Shown: in pieces, positions 37,070-48,372 of the stretch
How positions within the stretch are numbered: the first letter of the stretch is position 1
Layout of the letters: each line of letters starts with the position of its first letter
Assembly: GCA_036346225.1 (NCBI GenBank)
Contig: JARFIW010001469.1
Span: 10,262,001-10,326,000 of the forward strand
Reading direction: 5' to 3'
Origin: Platerodrilus igneus
Lineage: Eukaryota; Arthropoda; Insecta; Coleoptera; Lycidae
Length of the DNA stretch: 64,000 nucleotides
Notes under the pieces: generated by a model
What the model saw: the letters and a program-made list of their open reading frames with translations, nothing else
Told to the model about the DNA's origin: nothing
Database searches by the model: none
Position numbers and translations under genes: made by a program

Positions 37070-37343
37070 TCAAATATCCAATGCAGCATCCGAAAGTACT
37101 ACATTGCACAAAGGCATCGTTTTTACCTAGTAATTTAGAAGTTGGCCACATCCTTGTGATATAAAGCAAGTAGGAATCTTTAACATATGCGACAACAAAC
37201 ATACGGGACCTACACTTAGCATTTCATCCAAAGAAGGGCGTATTGTTGTGAAAAATTTTCATTAACATTTTTCGCGCAGTGTATGTCGAGAATTGAACCC
37301 AGGAATTTGGAATTAGTAGTCACACACGAAACACTTGCGTACC
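37070..37343 (-). repeat. tRNA-derived SINE, copy 3, cut by the BEL/Pao insertion
   Basis: Same order as copy 1 on the minus strand: GTGTGACTACTAATTCC at about 37325, GGGTTCAATTCTCGACA near 37285-37300 (a good B-box, GGTTCRANTCC type), AGGTCCCGTATGTTTGTTGT, AAAAATGTTAATGAAAA, then AATGTAGTACTTTCGGATG near 37090. Its 5' tRNA-like end is incomplete next to the BEL/Pao LTR that starts at 37349. Confidence 0.75.
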
Positions 37344-37348
37344 GTATA
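37344..37348. repeat. Target-site duplication GTATA, left
   Basis: GTATA directly precedes the 5' LTR and directly follows the 3' LTR (43131-43135). Confidence 0.85.
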
Positions 37349-37746
37349 TGTTTGGTCTGTTTATCGCACGTTTTCGGGTTTAATTTTAAGTCTTTGTAAA
37401 TTCGTAGTTGTAAATCAAAATAGCAACGCTGTCATCCCTTGTCCTGTTATATCCTCCTTTGTACCTGTGAAATTAAGTTGAAAAAAGGAGTAGTGACAGA
37501 CACTTGCTCATGGACATCGAAAAGAAACGGTTGATCGTTCAGTAAAGTGAGTAAAGTAATTATCTCCAAATGTGATTTTATCCATAAATCCCTAAAAAAT
37601 ACAGTGATAGTGCAAACGTAACACGTCCAATAAATGGTCTTACAGTTCACTTCGTTGAAAAGTAGGTACGATACTTGGAACAATAGAATAATGCGGAGGT
37701 AAGTCGTTATATAAAATTACAAGACCCCTCGCGCGTAAAACAAACA
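37349..37746 (+). repeat. 5' LTR of the BEL/Pao element (398 bp)
   Basis: Starts TGTTTGGTCTGTTTATCGCA and ends GCGTAAAACAAACA. Shared landmarks with the 3' LTR and the solo LTR are AATTTTAAGT, TGTAGTTGTAAATCAAA, GCTGTCATCC, TTAAGTTGAAAAA, TAGTGACAGA, GTGATAGTGCAAACGTAACA and GCGGAGGTAAGTCG. A TATATAAAATTA near 37710 is conserved in the 3' LTR. Confidence 0.93.
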
Positions 37747-37764
37747 TGGCCTTCGTACCTCGGA
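37747..37764 (+). promoter_or_regulatory. Primer-binding site position of the BEL/Pao element
   Basis: TGGCCTTCGTACCTCGGA begins with TGG directly after the LTR, as expected for pairing with a tRNA CCA end. I cannot name the tRNA. Confidence 0.5.
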
Positions 37765-38266
37765 TTATGTGATTAATTAATTAGTTCCTATTCCTGTCGT
37801 TCCTTATTTATACTTTAATTTAATAATTGTCGTAGTTTTCATATCTTTGGGCGTGTTACAAAGAGGCTAAGATCTTGTTCCGCACATTTAATAGTATAGA
37901 AACATTTGGGTATAACGGTAAATTTATAATACATCCGTTTTCTTTGTCGCAAAGATCAATGGTCGGTCGGTGTACGTTATGAACTTTGTAGAAATTTCGG
38001 ATACCTACTATATTTATGAGGGTGTATTTTAAATTCTTACCTTATTGTTCGTCGACAAGTTTCATGCAGCATTCGGGTTCATCCAACTTAGTATAACAAA
38101 GGGGTTATTGGTATTTATTTTGAAACATTAAACGTTTTGTCGAGCGAGAATTGTATTAGTTGCATTTGTCGATTAATAATTTAATTTTGTAGATTAATTA
38201 GTTGTCGTAGCGAATTTGAGGTACGCTTTGTTTTACGTTAATTTTATGGTAGTTCATTAATCAGAT

Positions 38267-39330
38267 ATGGTTATATCAATTGACAAAGCAATTCTTGAAG
38301 CTAAGTTTATAGTAAAACGGTTGGATCATATATACAGTAAGATTAATAAACCGGAAAATGTATCGATTGCTATAATTAGAGCATCGATGAAAAGTGTCGA
38401 GCAAATTGAAACTCATTTAAAGTCTTTTTGCAAGGATATTTTCTTTGATGAGGAAAGTGAACAATTGGACGAATTCTCGGCTCTTAGGGTGAAAATCTAT
38501 GATTATCTATTAGATATTCGTATTATCGCTGAACAATGTGAATTAAATCGCGTAGAAAGTAAGCCGCAGTTGGAAAATATGAATAATCCTTTGTCGGTAA
38601 ATAGTGATATTCGTTTGAAACACCTATCAGTCCCGCGGTTCTCAGGTTGTATTTTGGACTTTGAAAGTTATCATGCAATTTATAAGCGATTGATTCATGA
38701 TAATATCAGTTTGTCCTCTGTTGAAAAATTTTGCTATCTCGTAGATACATTAGATGATTCGTCGCGTGCGTAAATAAAACATATGCCATTAAACGATTGT
38801 GCATACGACGAAGCCTATAAAATAATTACTAATCGTTTTCAGTCCAAAAGGTTATTACTTTCAACATATTTTAATGCTTTCGAAAAATGTCCTAAGGTAA
38901 GTTCCTCAGACTCGCACATGGAACTCCGGCAATTAATTAGTTGTTTTGATGAAAATATATTCGCGTTAAAGCAGATGGAAATAGATTTATTAGAGTTCAT
39001 GTTGTTTAATCTGTTATCGAAAAAATTAGATACAAACGTTTTAAAGCGTTTCGAATTAGAAAAGAGTGACGACATTCCCTCGTTCAAAGATTTAAGGTCG
39101 TAGATTGAAAAAAAAATGTAAAGTATTGGAAATAAATGACATTACTTCAGGAACATGCTTAAAATCTCGAGATTCCGTGAAACAATGGAAAAAAGGAAAG
39201 TTCGTTAGCACTTCGGCTAACACGTCTTTAGTTGGTACCACCAATGATGGTAAAAATTGTAGTCTGTGTCAAGCTGTGCATCCTATTTATAGATTAAACA
39301 GTTTCACGATAAAACCCCTCTAGAAAGATT
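38267..39330 (+). pseudogene. BEL/Pao gag
   Basis: The first piece (38267-38773, 168 codons) is a helical N-terminal region followed by LKHLSVPRFSGCILDFESYH, the PKFSGxxxxWxxFxxxF segment typical of BEL/Pao Gag (DUF1759 family), with NISLSSVEKFCYLVDTL after it. A TAA at 38771 interrupts it. The same frame goes on through 38783-39103 (YDEAYKIITNRFQSKRLL, then a stop at 39101) and to about 39170. Beyond that, 39260-39460 holds two cysteine clusters (CSLCQAVHPIYRLNSF and, after a frameshift at about 39365, HSVKNCKLDWSCRKCQQSHNSLLH) that correspond to the Gag zinc knuckles of this superfamily. Confidence 0.88.
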
Positions 39331-39587
39331 TGTGGTGGTAAAGATTAAAAATCTTTGTATTATATGTTTAAATTAAATACTTCACATTCGGTGAAAAATT
39401 GTAAGTTAGATTGGTCGTGTAGAAAATGTCAACAGTCACACAATTCGTTACTTCATTTAGATAAACGAGAAAAATCGGTGTTTCCACGCGGACATACTCA
39501 TCGTCAAAGTCAGCGTCCCCTCGGAGAGCGGCGCCTAGACTTGCTTCTACTAGTAGACTTCGTGAAGACAATCTGTCGTCGGCGGTT

Positions 39588-42500
39588 GTGCATGAACAAC
39601 CTGCCACTAGGTCGTTAATTTCGTCGTCATTAGAACATACCACCACGCTGTTAGCTATGGCAATGGTGTCGGTGCTCGATTATACAGGAAAATCGCAACC
39701 TGTTCGTATAATTTTAGATAACGGATCCATGGAAAATTTTATGACTGCAAGGTGCCAGTCAGAAATTAGGTTTAAAAAACGGAGAGCCAATGTCACTGTT
39801 CAAGGACTTGGCTTGAATTCATCGCGTGTAGTCAGACCCTCGGGAGCAATCTCTCCAGCATATGAAATTGATTGTTATATTTTACCTAACATTTGTAGTC
39901 GATTACCTTCGTCGTCTATAGGGGGTAAGGAATGGTCGCATACTCGAGGTTTAGCCTTAGCTGATCCTAATTTTAGTATTCCAGGTAAGATTGACATGCT
40001 ACTTGAAGCTGAAATCTTTGCTCATGTTTTGTTGAACGAATCTCGTTGGGGTGTCGCTAACGAGCCAGTTACTATTAAAACAACCTTTGGTTCGGTTTTA
40101 ACAGGAAAGGTCGTTTCCCCGAATAATTCTATTACGTCGTTGTGTGTTTTCGTTGAACCCTTAGACAGCGACATTCGTCGATTTTGGGAATTAGAAAATA
40201 TTGTCTTCAAGAAACACGTTTCTCCTGAAAAAGAAAAGTGTGAAAAAGAATTTGTGGAAAATTATAGACTTAACAAGGACGGTCATTTTGTAGTGTATGT
40301 ACCCTTTAAAATTTCTGAACCCTCATTCGTGGTAACAAGATCGATTGCTATTAAAAGATTTTTGTCATTAGAACGTCGTATGCTAAAAATTCCTGAATAG
40401 TATACGGTTTATAAAAAAATTTATGGAGGATTATTTAAAAAGCAGTCACATGGTTCAAGTGGAATGCCTGAAAATTCGTCGGTTCATGAGAAGGATGTAT
40501 TACATTCCCCATCTTGCTGTACACAAGCGTGATAGCACTACTACCAAATTGCGTGTGGTTTTCGATGCTTCGTGTCAGGATCAATCTGGAAATTCGTTAA
40601 ATGATAGCTTGGCTATTGACCCTGCTCTGCAGAAAGACATTGCAGTTTTGTTATCTGCACTTTCGTGTACATCCTATTGTAATTACAGCTGATATTAAAC
40701 AAATGTATCGGCAGATTTTGGTTAAAGATACTCACGTGATTATCAGCGTAACGTCTGGAGATTTTCTTCCTCGGATCCTATTATGGAGTTTAAATTAAAT
40801 ACTGTGACTTATGGAGTTTCGTCGTCTCCTTTTTAAGCCTTGCGTACTGTTCAAGAATTGGCAAGGTTAGAATCGATTAATTTTCCTTTCGCGTCATTGG
40901 TATTGGCAAGCGATACCTCTGTTGATGATTTAGTCACTGGATGCAATTCGATTGAAGCTGCAAATCAATTAAGTGGTGAGTTGAATAGTATTTGCGCTAG
41001 TACTGGTTTTCAATTAAGAAAATGGAATAGTAATTGCCCGGAAGTGATGTCCAACTTGAAGGAGCCCCTGTCCAGTTCGGAAGCAATTACATTTCAAGAT
41101 AAATATAGTGGTTCAATAAAAATTTTGGGCCTTTTGAGCCGCGCTCTTACAGATGTATTTTTATACAACTTAAACGTTGAAGAGTGTACTTGCAGTAAGC
41201 GTAATATATTGTCAGCTATCGCAAAAATTTTTGATTCTCTCGGTTTGATAGCGCCTTTAGTACTTTTCGCTAAACGTTAAGTTCAAGATCTTTGGCTTTT
41301 AGGCCTCGGTTGGGACCAAGACCCGCCATTGGAAGTCGAAGAAAAATGGAAACATTTTTTAGGGAATTGCCAGCTGTTTGGAATATTGAGATTTCGCGCC
41401 GCATCGTATGCAATAATTTTAAAAAGGTAAAGTTGCATGAGTTCTGTGATGCTTCTGAAGCCGGGTATGCAGCTGTCGTCTATTTTAGTTCGTTCGATTT
41501 AGAAGGTAATATCGCCATGTCATTAGTATGCGCAAAATCGAAGGTTGCTCCTACTAATCGCGTTACATTGCCCCGTCTCAAATTGTGTCCTGCCATACTC
41601 TTGGCAGATTTAGTAGATCTCGTCAAAAATACTTATACAAAAAGTTTATCATTTAGTAGTATTTTAGCGTGGTCAGATTCCACTGTTTTGGTTTGGATTC
41701 GGTCTTCCTCGCATAAGTGGAAGACATTTGTTAGCAATCGCATTTCGCATATTCAAGAACGTATTCCTTCACCTTTGTGGACAATCCTGCGGATTGTGCT
41801 TCACGTGGAATTTTGGCTTCAGAGTTGGTTCATCATCCATTATGGTTGACAGGGCCTTCTTGGTTAGTGCGTCGTAGCGAAGAATGACCAGTAAGGTCGC
41901 TGCCAAAACTTATCGACTCATCTCAGATGAATGTCGAATATCGTACTCTGTCGTTAATAGTCGTTATGCCTGAGAATTTCTTGGATTTGTTATTGAATAA
42001 ATTTTCAAAACTGCAGAAAATTTGTAGGATTATTACATGTATTCGTCATTTAATTCGTAATGTTCAATGCCCGGCGAATTTGCGTTCAAAATATTCTAAT
42101 GGTTTGTCCCTAGCTCAGCAGCAAGAGGCTGTACATTTATTGATTAAAAGACTTCAAACAAATGTATTTGACCAAGACATTGCAAATATTAAAACTGGAA
42201 AACTTATTAGTAAACAACTACGTAGCCTTAGTCCGTTTCTAGATAGTCGTGATTTGTTGAGAGTGAGCGGTCGCCTGCGTAATTCAGTGTTATCGCATGA
42301 TGCAAAATCTCTAATTTTGCTTCATGGGTCGCATTGGTTGACTGAAATTATTATATTAGATTGTCATGAAAGACATTTACATCCTGGAAATCGAACAACT
42401 CAATTCATATTAACTCAAAATTATTGGATCTTGTCCGCAAAGAGGGTTATTCGGCAATGTTTGAAATCTGGCATTCGTTGTTTTCGTGTAAACCCTTTGG

Positions 42501-42687
42501 CTTTATGCCCCCCTATGGGGATTTACAAACTTCTAGGTTAACTCTAGGTAATGCGTTTTTGCATACGGGAGTCGACTTTGGTGGACCTTTCTCGATCACG
42601 ATGAATCGATGTTGTGGCGCAAAATCATTGAACGCCTACATTTGCTTAGTTATTTGTTTCAGCACTTATATAAATTTGTCGGTTTAA
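39588..42687 (+). pseudogene. BEL/Pao pol, truncated in integrase
   Basis: 39588-40400 (270 codons, the longest open frame in the window) holds the protease: ILDNGSMENFMT is the active-site region, with Asn where Ser or Thr is expected, and DPNFSIPGKIDMLLEAEIFAHVL follows. RT: LRVVFDASCQDQSGNSLNDSL, then after a frameshift at about 40680 VITADIKQMYRQIL, and the catalytic box near 40921 as SVDDLVTG (Tyr lost). RNase H: EFCDASEAGYAAVVYF, RLKLCPAILLADL (Glu replaced by Lys) and WSDSTVLVWIRSSSHKWKTF. Integrase zinc finger: CHERHLHPGNRTTQFIL, QNYWIL, with only part of the CxxC. The core begins LHTGVDFGGPFSITMNR and stops at 42687, so two of three catalytic acids and the Pol C-terminus are deleted. 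The break to the LTR is only 70 bp later. Confidence 0.92.
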
Positions 42688-42747
42688 GTTTCTTAGTTAA
42701 TAGCTATAACTGTTTTTAAATATAAAATAAGTTAGTTCATACTTATT

Positions 42748-42760
42748 TTGGTGAGCGGGA
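42748..42760 (+). promoter_or_regulatory. Polypurine-tract-like sequence before the 3' LTR
   Basis: TTGGTGAGCGGGA directly precedes the TGTTTGG start of the 3' LTR, the place where a plus-strand primer lies. Confidence 0.45.
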
Positions 42761-43130
42761 TGTTTGGTTTAATTTTAAGTCTTTGTAAACTCGTAGTTGT
42801 AAATCAAATAGCAAAGCTGTCATCCGTTGTCCCGTTATATCCTCTCATAAAACCTTCTTTGTGTCTGTGAAATTAAGTTGAAAAAAAGAGGTAGTGACAG
42901 ACACTTGCTCATGGACATCGAAAAGAAACGGTTATTCGTTCGGTAAAGTGAGTGAAGTCATTGTCTCCGATAAATCCCTAAAAAACACAGTGATAGTGCA
43001 AACGTAACATGTCCAATAAATCGCATTACAGTCCACTTCGTTCAAGAGTAGGAACGACACTTAGAACAACAGAATAACGCGGAGGTAAGTCGATATATAA
43101 AATTATAAGACCTCGCGCGTTAAATAAACA
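42761..43130 (+). repeat. 3' LTR of the BEL/Pao element (370 bp)
   Basis: Colinear with 37349-37746. It lacks about 22 bp after TGTTTGG that both the 5' LTR and the solo LTR contain, so this is a deletion. It ends TTAAATAAACA, followed by the duplication GTATA. Confidence 0.93.
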
Positions 43131-43135
43131 GTATA
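43131..43135. repeat. Target-site duplication GTATA, right
   Basis: Matches 37344-37348 exactly. Confidence 0.85.
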
Positions 43136-45190
43136 TTTGACGAAAATTTATTAATATAAATGTTTAACTGAAAAATTAATATCCAAAATGCGTAGCAGAA
43201 TTTATATGCCAGCGGCGTGTTACGAAAAGAAGACCGCTGCAGAGAATGAAATACAAAGTTTTACTGTTGTAATTTATTTCTTTTGTGTGGTGGGGTTTTA
43301 TATTAATTTACTAAAGCTTATTTAATTTAATAACTATCTGGTACCAGAACGTAACCTACACATTAGAAGAGAATTTTGGTGCACTAGTTAATGAAATATT
43401 ATGAAAATTGAAGAAAAAAGAGTCACTGAGTAACAATAAAATTACGAATCAAGCAAAAACTAAATTGTAGGGATTGTGTACGCGTCCGTAACTCAGTTCT
43501 TAATATTTTATACTGTAAAGATAAATTTTGTAAATAATTCATTATATTTTATTTAATTCGTTTAACTGGAGAAATTCGGGGCTTTAGATTCAAAGCAACT
43601 ATTCTTATACTGTAATAGTTGGCTCTCTAAAACAAAAATACATGGTTAAAGCTTTCGATCGCTTTAAGATCTTCATCAGGGTACTAAAAATTAAATGAAT
43701 GTAGTTACCTCTGACAATGCAACAATATAATGTTACTTACAGAACTATAAGTTAAAATACTGGGTTAAATTTGACGAAAAACGTTGAAAATACTGTAGAT
43801 AAACATAAACACCCACAAAACGAATTTAAAACAATTGAATACAAGCATTAACAACTAAACAAGTTATAACAATAATTTTTATGCGTTTGGTAAGAGGTAC
43901 GTTAAGTTGAGCTAAATGAATAAGCTGCGGAGGCATTATCAGCACAATCAGGGAGGAGATGAGGGGGGGGGCTAAATTAACTGAGCCCCTGAGTCCCACA
44001 ATACTCGCAGATTATTCTTGGAACCTTGCTCCAGAGAAAGATACCCTACAAACGAAAATTATATGCAAAACAATTTTGAGGTTCGGTAGTGGGGTGGTAT
44101 GCATACTTCGTATTATACAAATGTGAATAAAAATATGAATAACTTTTGACTGGAGGGTGGTAGAAAAATTCTGTTGACACATTCGTAATCAGCGGAAAAA
44201 ATCCTATAAAAAACGCCTGTCGCATACTAGTAAAGAAAAAAAATACAATTTGTTTTTCAGTGTCATTATGTTAAAACAATAAAAAATACATTTATTCTAG
44301 GATACAATGTCGAGAATTGTCTGACAGTATACGTTACGACTTCAGTTTGTAACCTTTTTTGAAAGAAATGGCAGCAACATTGAGTGAGTTTGAAAAGTAA
44401 AATGGAAATTGTGTTAATTATAGGTGAAAATTATATAATCGCACAATGCTTTGATTTCTATAGATGACCTGCCATGTCATTGTCAGAAGCGATCAATCGG
44501 ACGTCCTTTGTTATCATTTAATTCAATATATTATTATAGTTTCACTATCTTGCCTTAAAATTAGAAAATATGCTGAAAGTGTCAGTTATTCTTTTATACG
44601 TACATTAGAGGGTCGTTCACTCGCTTTGGGGTGAATAGTTGGTCACGTGCCGCTTGTATTTACATTAAGGGTGTACTATATAACAGTTGTCGCCTTGTGT
44701 CAAGTTATTTATGGGTTTTATATAAGGGTCGTTTTTAAAGAACACTGTCTAGTTCTCTAGTCTAGACAGATTTAATTCAGTAAGTAACGGTGGTTGGCTG
44801 AAAAGGACAGCACAGCTGCTGCTGCTGAAGTAGTACGTTACAACACCTAAAGACCGTCGTAAATCGAGTCAAGCCCCAGGATGAAAAGTATTTGTAAACA
44901 ATAAAGGCAATTTTAAATTCTGAGAAAGGAGTAAGAGTATAAATGAACACACAGTTTTTCTTTTGTGTAGAGAATTCTTTTATTATAGAAACGTGCTCTA
45001 ATACAACTTAGGAATTTAAGAATTCTTTCATTTTAGGTGAGAAAAGAGAAAAGAATAATCAGATTAGAAATTGCTACTCTTACTCGATAGAGGAAGCTTG
45101 CAATAACAATAGCACGCATGTCACCCTCTATAAAAAAAATACTTGAACTAATACCTGACATTAATGGGCTGAAACTTCTTGACCACGTTG
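43136..45190. other. Mostly unannotated; contains a weak hammerhead-like motif
   Basis: No coding sequence recognised. A hammerhead-like core on the minus strand at 43653-43679 is listed separately. A TTTATATAAGG string occurs near 44720 and a short (GCT)n near 44816. Confidence 0.5.
43653..43679 (-). ncRNA. Weak hammerhead-like core
   Basis: The minus strand reads CTGATGA (43679-43673), then AGATCTTAAAGCGATC, in which the two GATC can pair as a 4-bp stem, then GAAA. That is the CUGAUGA, stem II, GAAA order. However, no clear stem III with a UH cleavage triplet and no matching stem I are visible, so this may be a decayed Penelope-type ribozyme or chance. Confidence 0.3.
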
Positions 45191-45767
45191 GCAAGATCAC
45201 CTTGACATTACCCCCACCAATTTTTTATTTAGCATCAAATAGCACCACTGGCCTGGCAGTTAAGAATGTTACAGTTCAAAGTTTTGGCAAAGCTAAGGTG
45301 ATGCCCGCCATCCCCCACTTGTTCTTAATTTTTTTCTCTTGCACCTGTTAGTACTAACATAGCACCACCAGTCCGATAACTAGCACCCAAAAAATAGTAA
45401 AGGCCTTAGGCGATGCCACTTCCCCCACTGCACTTTTACGCATTTTTTCTCTTGCACCTGCTAGTACTAACATAGCACTTCCAGTCGCATACCTACCTAC
45501 AAAATGACAAAGATATAACAATTTAAAGTTTGGGAAAGAATAAAATGATGCCAGTCCACCACAACATTTCTAATAATTTTTCTTGCACCTGTTAGTACTA
45601 ACATAGCACCGTATATCATCATCCCTAGCATATATAACATCCAAAAGACAGCGAAAATGTGGCAGTACAATGTTTAGAGTCATAGATAATGCCACCTCTT
45701 CCAATGCACTTTTGAATTTTTCCATTTGCATCTGCCGGTACTAACGTAGTACCCTAAATGTGATTTT
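45191..45767. repeat. Variable tandem repeat, about five units of 108-155 bp
   Basis: The phrase TTGCACCTGTTAGTACTAAC followed by ATAGCACC recurs at about 45340, 45448, 45578 and, diverged, 45726; a partial unit (AATAGCACCACTGGCC) is at 45238. Each unit also contains a RRTGATGCC or GATGCCAC stretch and CCAATGCACTTTT or similar. Unit length varies by internal insertions and deletions. The last unit runs into the 3' tail of the SINE at 45768. Confidence 0.8.
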
Positions 45768-46036
45768 TCCAATGCTCCACCCGAAGGTACTACATTGGTC
45801 AGGAAGCGAGTTTTTACCTAGACATTTTGCCCAAAGTTTGCTATTCCAGCAAGGTAGGTATCTTTAACGTGCGTGACAACACACACGGGACCTCCATTTT
45901 ACCTCTCATCCGAACGAGAACGTATTTTTGTGAAAAATGCTCGCCTAACATTTTTCAATCAAACCGTGTCGAGATTTGGACCCGGGACCTTGGGCGTAGT
46001 AGTCACACGCATACCAACTACGCCACGGAGCCGCCA
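45768..46036 (-). repeat. tRNA-derived SINE, copy 1 (best preserved)
   Basis: Read from 46036 down: GGCGGCTCCG, then A-box-like TGGCGTAGTTGG (46025-46014), then GTGTGACTACTACGCCCAAG, then B-box-like GGGTCCAAATC (45983-45973; consensus GGTTCRANTCC). This is a tRNA-like head with an internal Pol III promoter. The body continues GTGTGTTGTCACGCACGTTA and ends AATGTAGTACCTTCGGGTGG. Two more copies lie at 36775-37343 and a tail fragment at 21005-21045. It is not a tRNA gene: the tRNA-like part is diverged and the body is unrelated. Confidence 0.8.
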
Positions 46037-46340
46037 GATATCATGGACAGACAAAGTTAACAAAGAGGTACTAGAAATGGAAAGGTATAAAAATGTGGAA
46101 AACAGTAAAAAATAAGAGAGATAGGATGATAGGCCCCATACTAAGGCATGAGGGAATAGTGCGGAATATATTAGAAACAGAGATAGGGAAAGGAGAGGTA
46201 GAGGTAGACCTAGGTAAGACTATTGCACACAGATATTGAAAGATGAAGGCTGTGGAAGTTTCAGGGAAGTGTGTAGGCTAGCTCAGAATAGAAATCAACG
46301 GAAGTACGCGTCCAATCAGTTCCAAGATGGAAAACCTAAT
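46037..46340 (+). pseudogene. LINE 3'-end fragment
   Basis: Begins ATGGACAGACAAAGTTAACA directly at the SINE head. It follows 32260-31950 (minus) through GAATAGTGCGGAATATATTA, TAGAGGTAGACCTAGG and CAACGGAAGTACGCGTCCAA to the 3' end AACCTAATGACGAAAAAA. It encodes the remains of the C-terminal domain in shifted frames. Confidence 0.85.
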
Positions 46341-46851
46341 GACGAAAAAATAACTGTGCTTAAACCTGATGATTGTTATAACCAACTACAGATATTGTTG
46401 CAATATGCTCAACCAATGTTAATTGTGCGAAAACATTTACTGGAAAACTATTAATTCGGCAAATGTCTACGTGTTAGAGGATCTAGGTACCCATGGGCTA
46501 CTTAACCCCCTATACATACCACTGAATCTCAGTAAAGTAGGGCATATAATTAGAAAACAACAGACGGGGAACCAAGCTGTATCTAGGCTGTGGGAATTCC
46601 AGGAAACTGTGTGGGCTAGCTCAAAATAGAAATAAGTGGAGGTACGCGTCCAACCAGTTTCAAGACGAAAAACCTAATGACGAAAAAAATAATTTGGTTT
46701 TAAAGTATTTTCAACTAATGTTGATTGTTCGAAAAAATATATTGAAAAACTATTAATTCGGCAAATGTTCGAGTGTTGGGATCTTGGTAGCCGCAGGCTG
46801 CTTAACCCCCTTCACATACTACTGAATATCAGAGAAATAGGGTATATATTT
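46341..46851 (+). repeat. LINE 3' spacer, second partial 3' end, and spacer again
   Basis: The spacer 46341-46570 (GTTAATTGTGCGAAAACATT, ATTAATTCGGCAAATGTC, CCACTGAATCTCAGTAAAG) is followed by a 115-bp LINE 3' end at 46575-46690 (GCTGTGGGAATTCC to AACCTAATGACGAAAAAAAT) and then by a diverged second spacer, 46691-46851, ending AATAGGGTATATATT. This mirrors the minus-strand arrangement at 31337-31949. Confidence 0.78.
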
Positions 46852-48372
46852 TGCTATAATAATAGGGTAGTTTAGGGGTAGGTTAAGTCATAGGGTTCGT
46901 AGAATAAATATAAACAACTTCCACTTTAAGAAAAGCACATAATTCCAGAAATCATAAGAGTAAAACGGTCACTCTACATACTGTTAATTGAGAGGACACT
47001 GTATATAAAATACACGGGATTAAATGCATGAGAACATAAAGATGTCTAAGTGTAGTTTACAAGTAAAGATAAGATTTTAAACAATTGCGTCGAGAATATC
47101 ATCGTAAACGCATTCTAAATAATTCATTATTAGAAAATCGTTAAGTGACTAGAAGAAATCACATTTGTTCAAAAATCCAATATTCTGTAGAATTAAACAA
47201 GCACCAGGCGATTCAATTTAGACGATAAAAATTTAACAAACAGCCGAATACGTGAGTTAATAAAGGTCAAAAATTGGAAATTCTCGATTAATACCACGAT
47301 ATGCGGGATGCGTACGTGACAGACAAGGCATGCATTGAAAGATTTAAACTAAATAATTGGTGAAAATCCCGAGGTATGCGAGATAAGGTAGAAGTATCGC
47401 CTAGAACGTCAACAAGCCAATGAAATCAATTGGAGGTAGGGCTTATATATACGATAGTGACGAAGCGACAAGTTAGTCTATATTCAAACTGAGCAACGAC
47501 TATGTTCAAAGGTGTTAAAAGCTTACGTAACCAGTGAAGTATAAACCAAAATAAATCAGAATTAAAAGTGCGAGAATTTGTGCAACGAAAATAAGCCGAT
47601 CTATAAATAGACGTAAGTAAAACGACTTAATTAAATTCATTTCTAATATTAATAAAACAGGGCTTTTAATTCCGACAAGCAATTTAATTTCGACTCTTAA
47701 TCTTGGATTTTAATTCCGACATGTAATTTGGATTTTAATTTCGACTCTTAATCTGGGATTTTAATTCCGACTTTAATTTGGGCTGCAATTTGAACATACT
47801 CTAATTTTGGAGATAATTCAAAATGAACGTATTCTAATTTGGACATATTCCGACTTGATACAATTTTAATTGTAAGCGATTTATGGGAGGCGATGCTTAT
47901 ATGGGGCTGGCATATCAATAAGCAAACCTAACACAGAAAGGGGATGCCGATCAAAGACTAGGATGGAACTACAGAACCCATTCCAGGTTAGCAATCTTAA
48001 TACACTTTATTATTGAAAACTGTTTTGATTTAATATTTGTCACATTGTATATTTGCAAGAGTCATCAAAAAGGGTCACTTAAAGATTTATGAAAATGGAA
48101 TATGTATCTTGGAACGTTCAAAGGTCCCTGAATAAATTAAAAGATATTTTTGCTGGCTTTCAGAAAACAAATCTGGTATATGTAGATATTCTGTACAAAA
48201 AGGAAAATTTTGAGTGTTTTAAATATTATCAATTATTATATTGTGTGTTCTAGAATTGCTTTATTTGATTCAATAAGATCCATTCAGTAAGTTAGTCGGG
48301 GTAGAAATCCTAATCTAACATTTCATAACATTAGGGCTCGTTAATCCCATAATAATAAGGCATAACACAGCA
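46852..48372 (+). mobile_element. LTR copy K-D (1.52 kb), next to PBS modules and gag
   Basis: Starts TGCTATAATAATAGGGTAG after TATATATT and ends AACACAGCA at 48364-48372. The first 200 bp are homologous to K1 (13720) and to K-E read on the minus strand from 51091. A TATA-like GCTTATATATACG is at 47441. AATAAAACAGGGCTTTTAAT at 47650 is shared with K-E (reverse, near 50220). It is the only copy of this family in the window followed by coding-like sequence, so it looks like a true 5' LTR. Confidence 0.72.

Larger units (their letters stand above)
37349..43130 (+). mobile_element. BEL/Pao LTR retrotransposon with both LTRs and TSD, internally deleted
   Basis: Two direct repeats, 37349-37746 and 42761-43130, begin TGTTTGG and end ...AAACA/AATAAACA. 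They flank gag and pol of BEL/Pao type and are bounded by the 5-bp duplication GTATA. The whole is about 5.8 kb. Every coding region has stops or frameshifts, and the integrase core and Pol C-terminus are missing before the 3' LTR. A third LTR copy lies alone at 63278-63684. LTR divergence (many substitutions and a 22-bp indel near the start) indicates an old insertion. Confidence 0.93.

Noticed and set aside
45960..46030. tRNA gene on the minus strand
   Set aside because: A- and B-box-like sequences are present, but the B box and arms are diverged and a SINE body follows; repeated at 36.8-37.3 kb.
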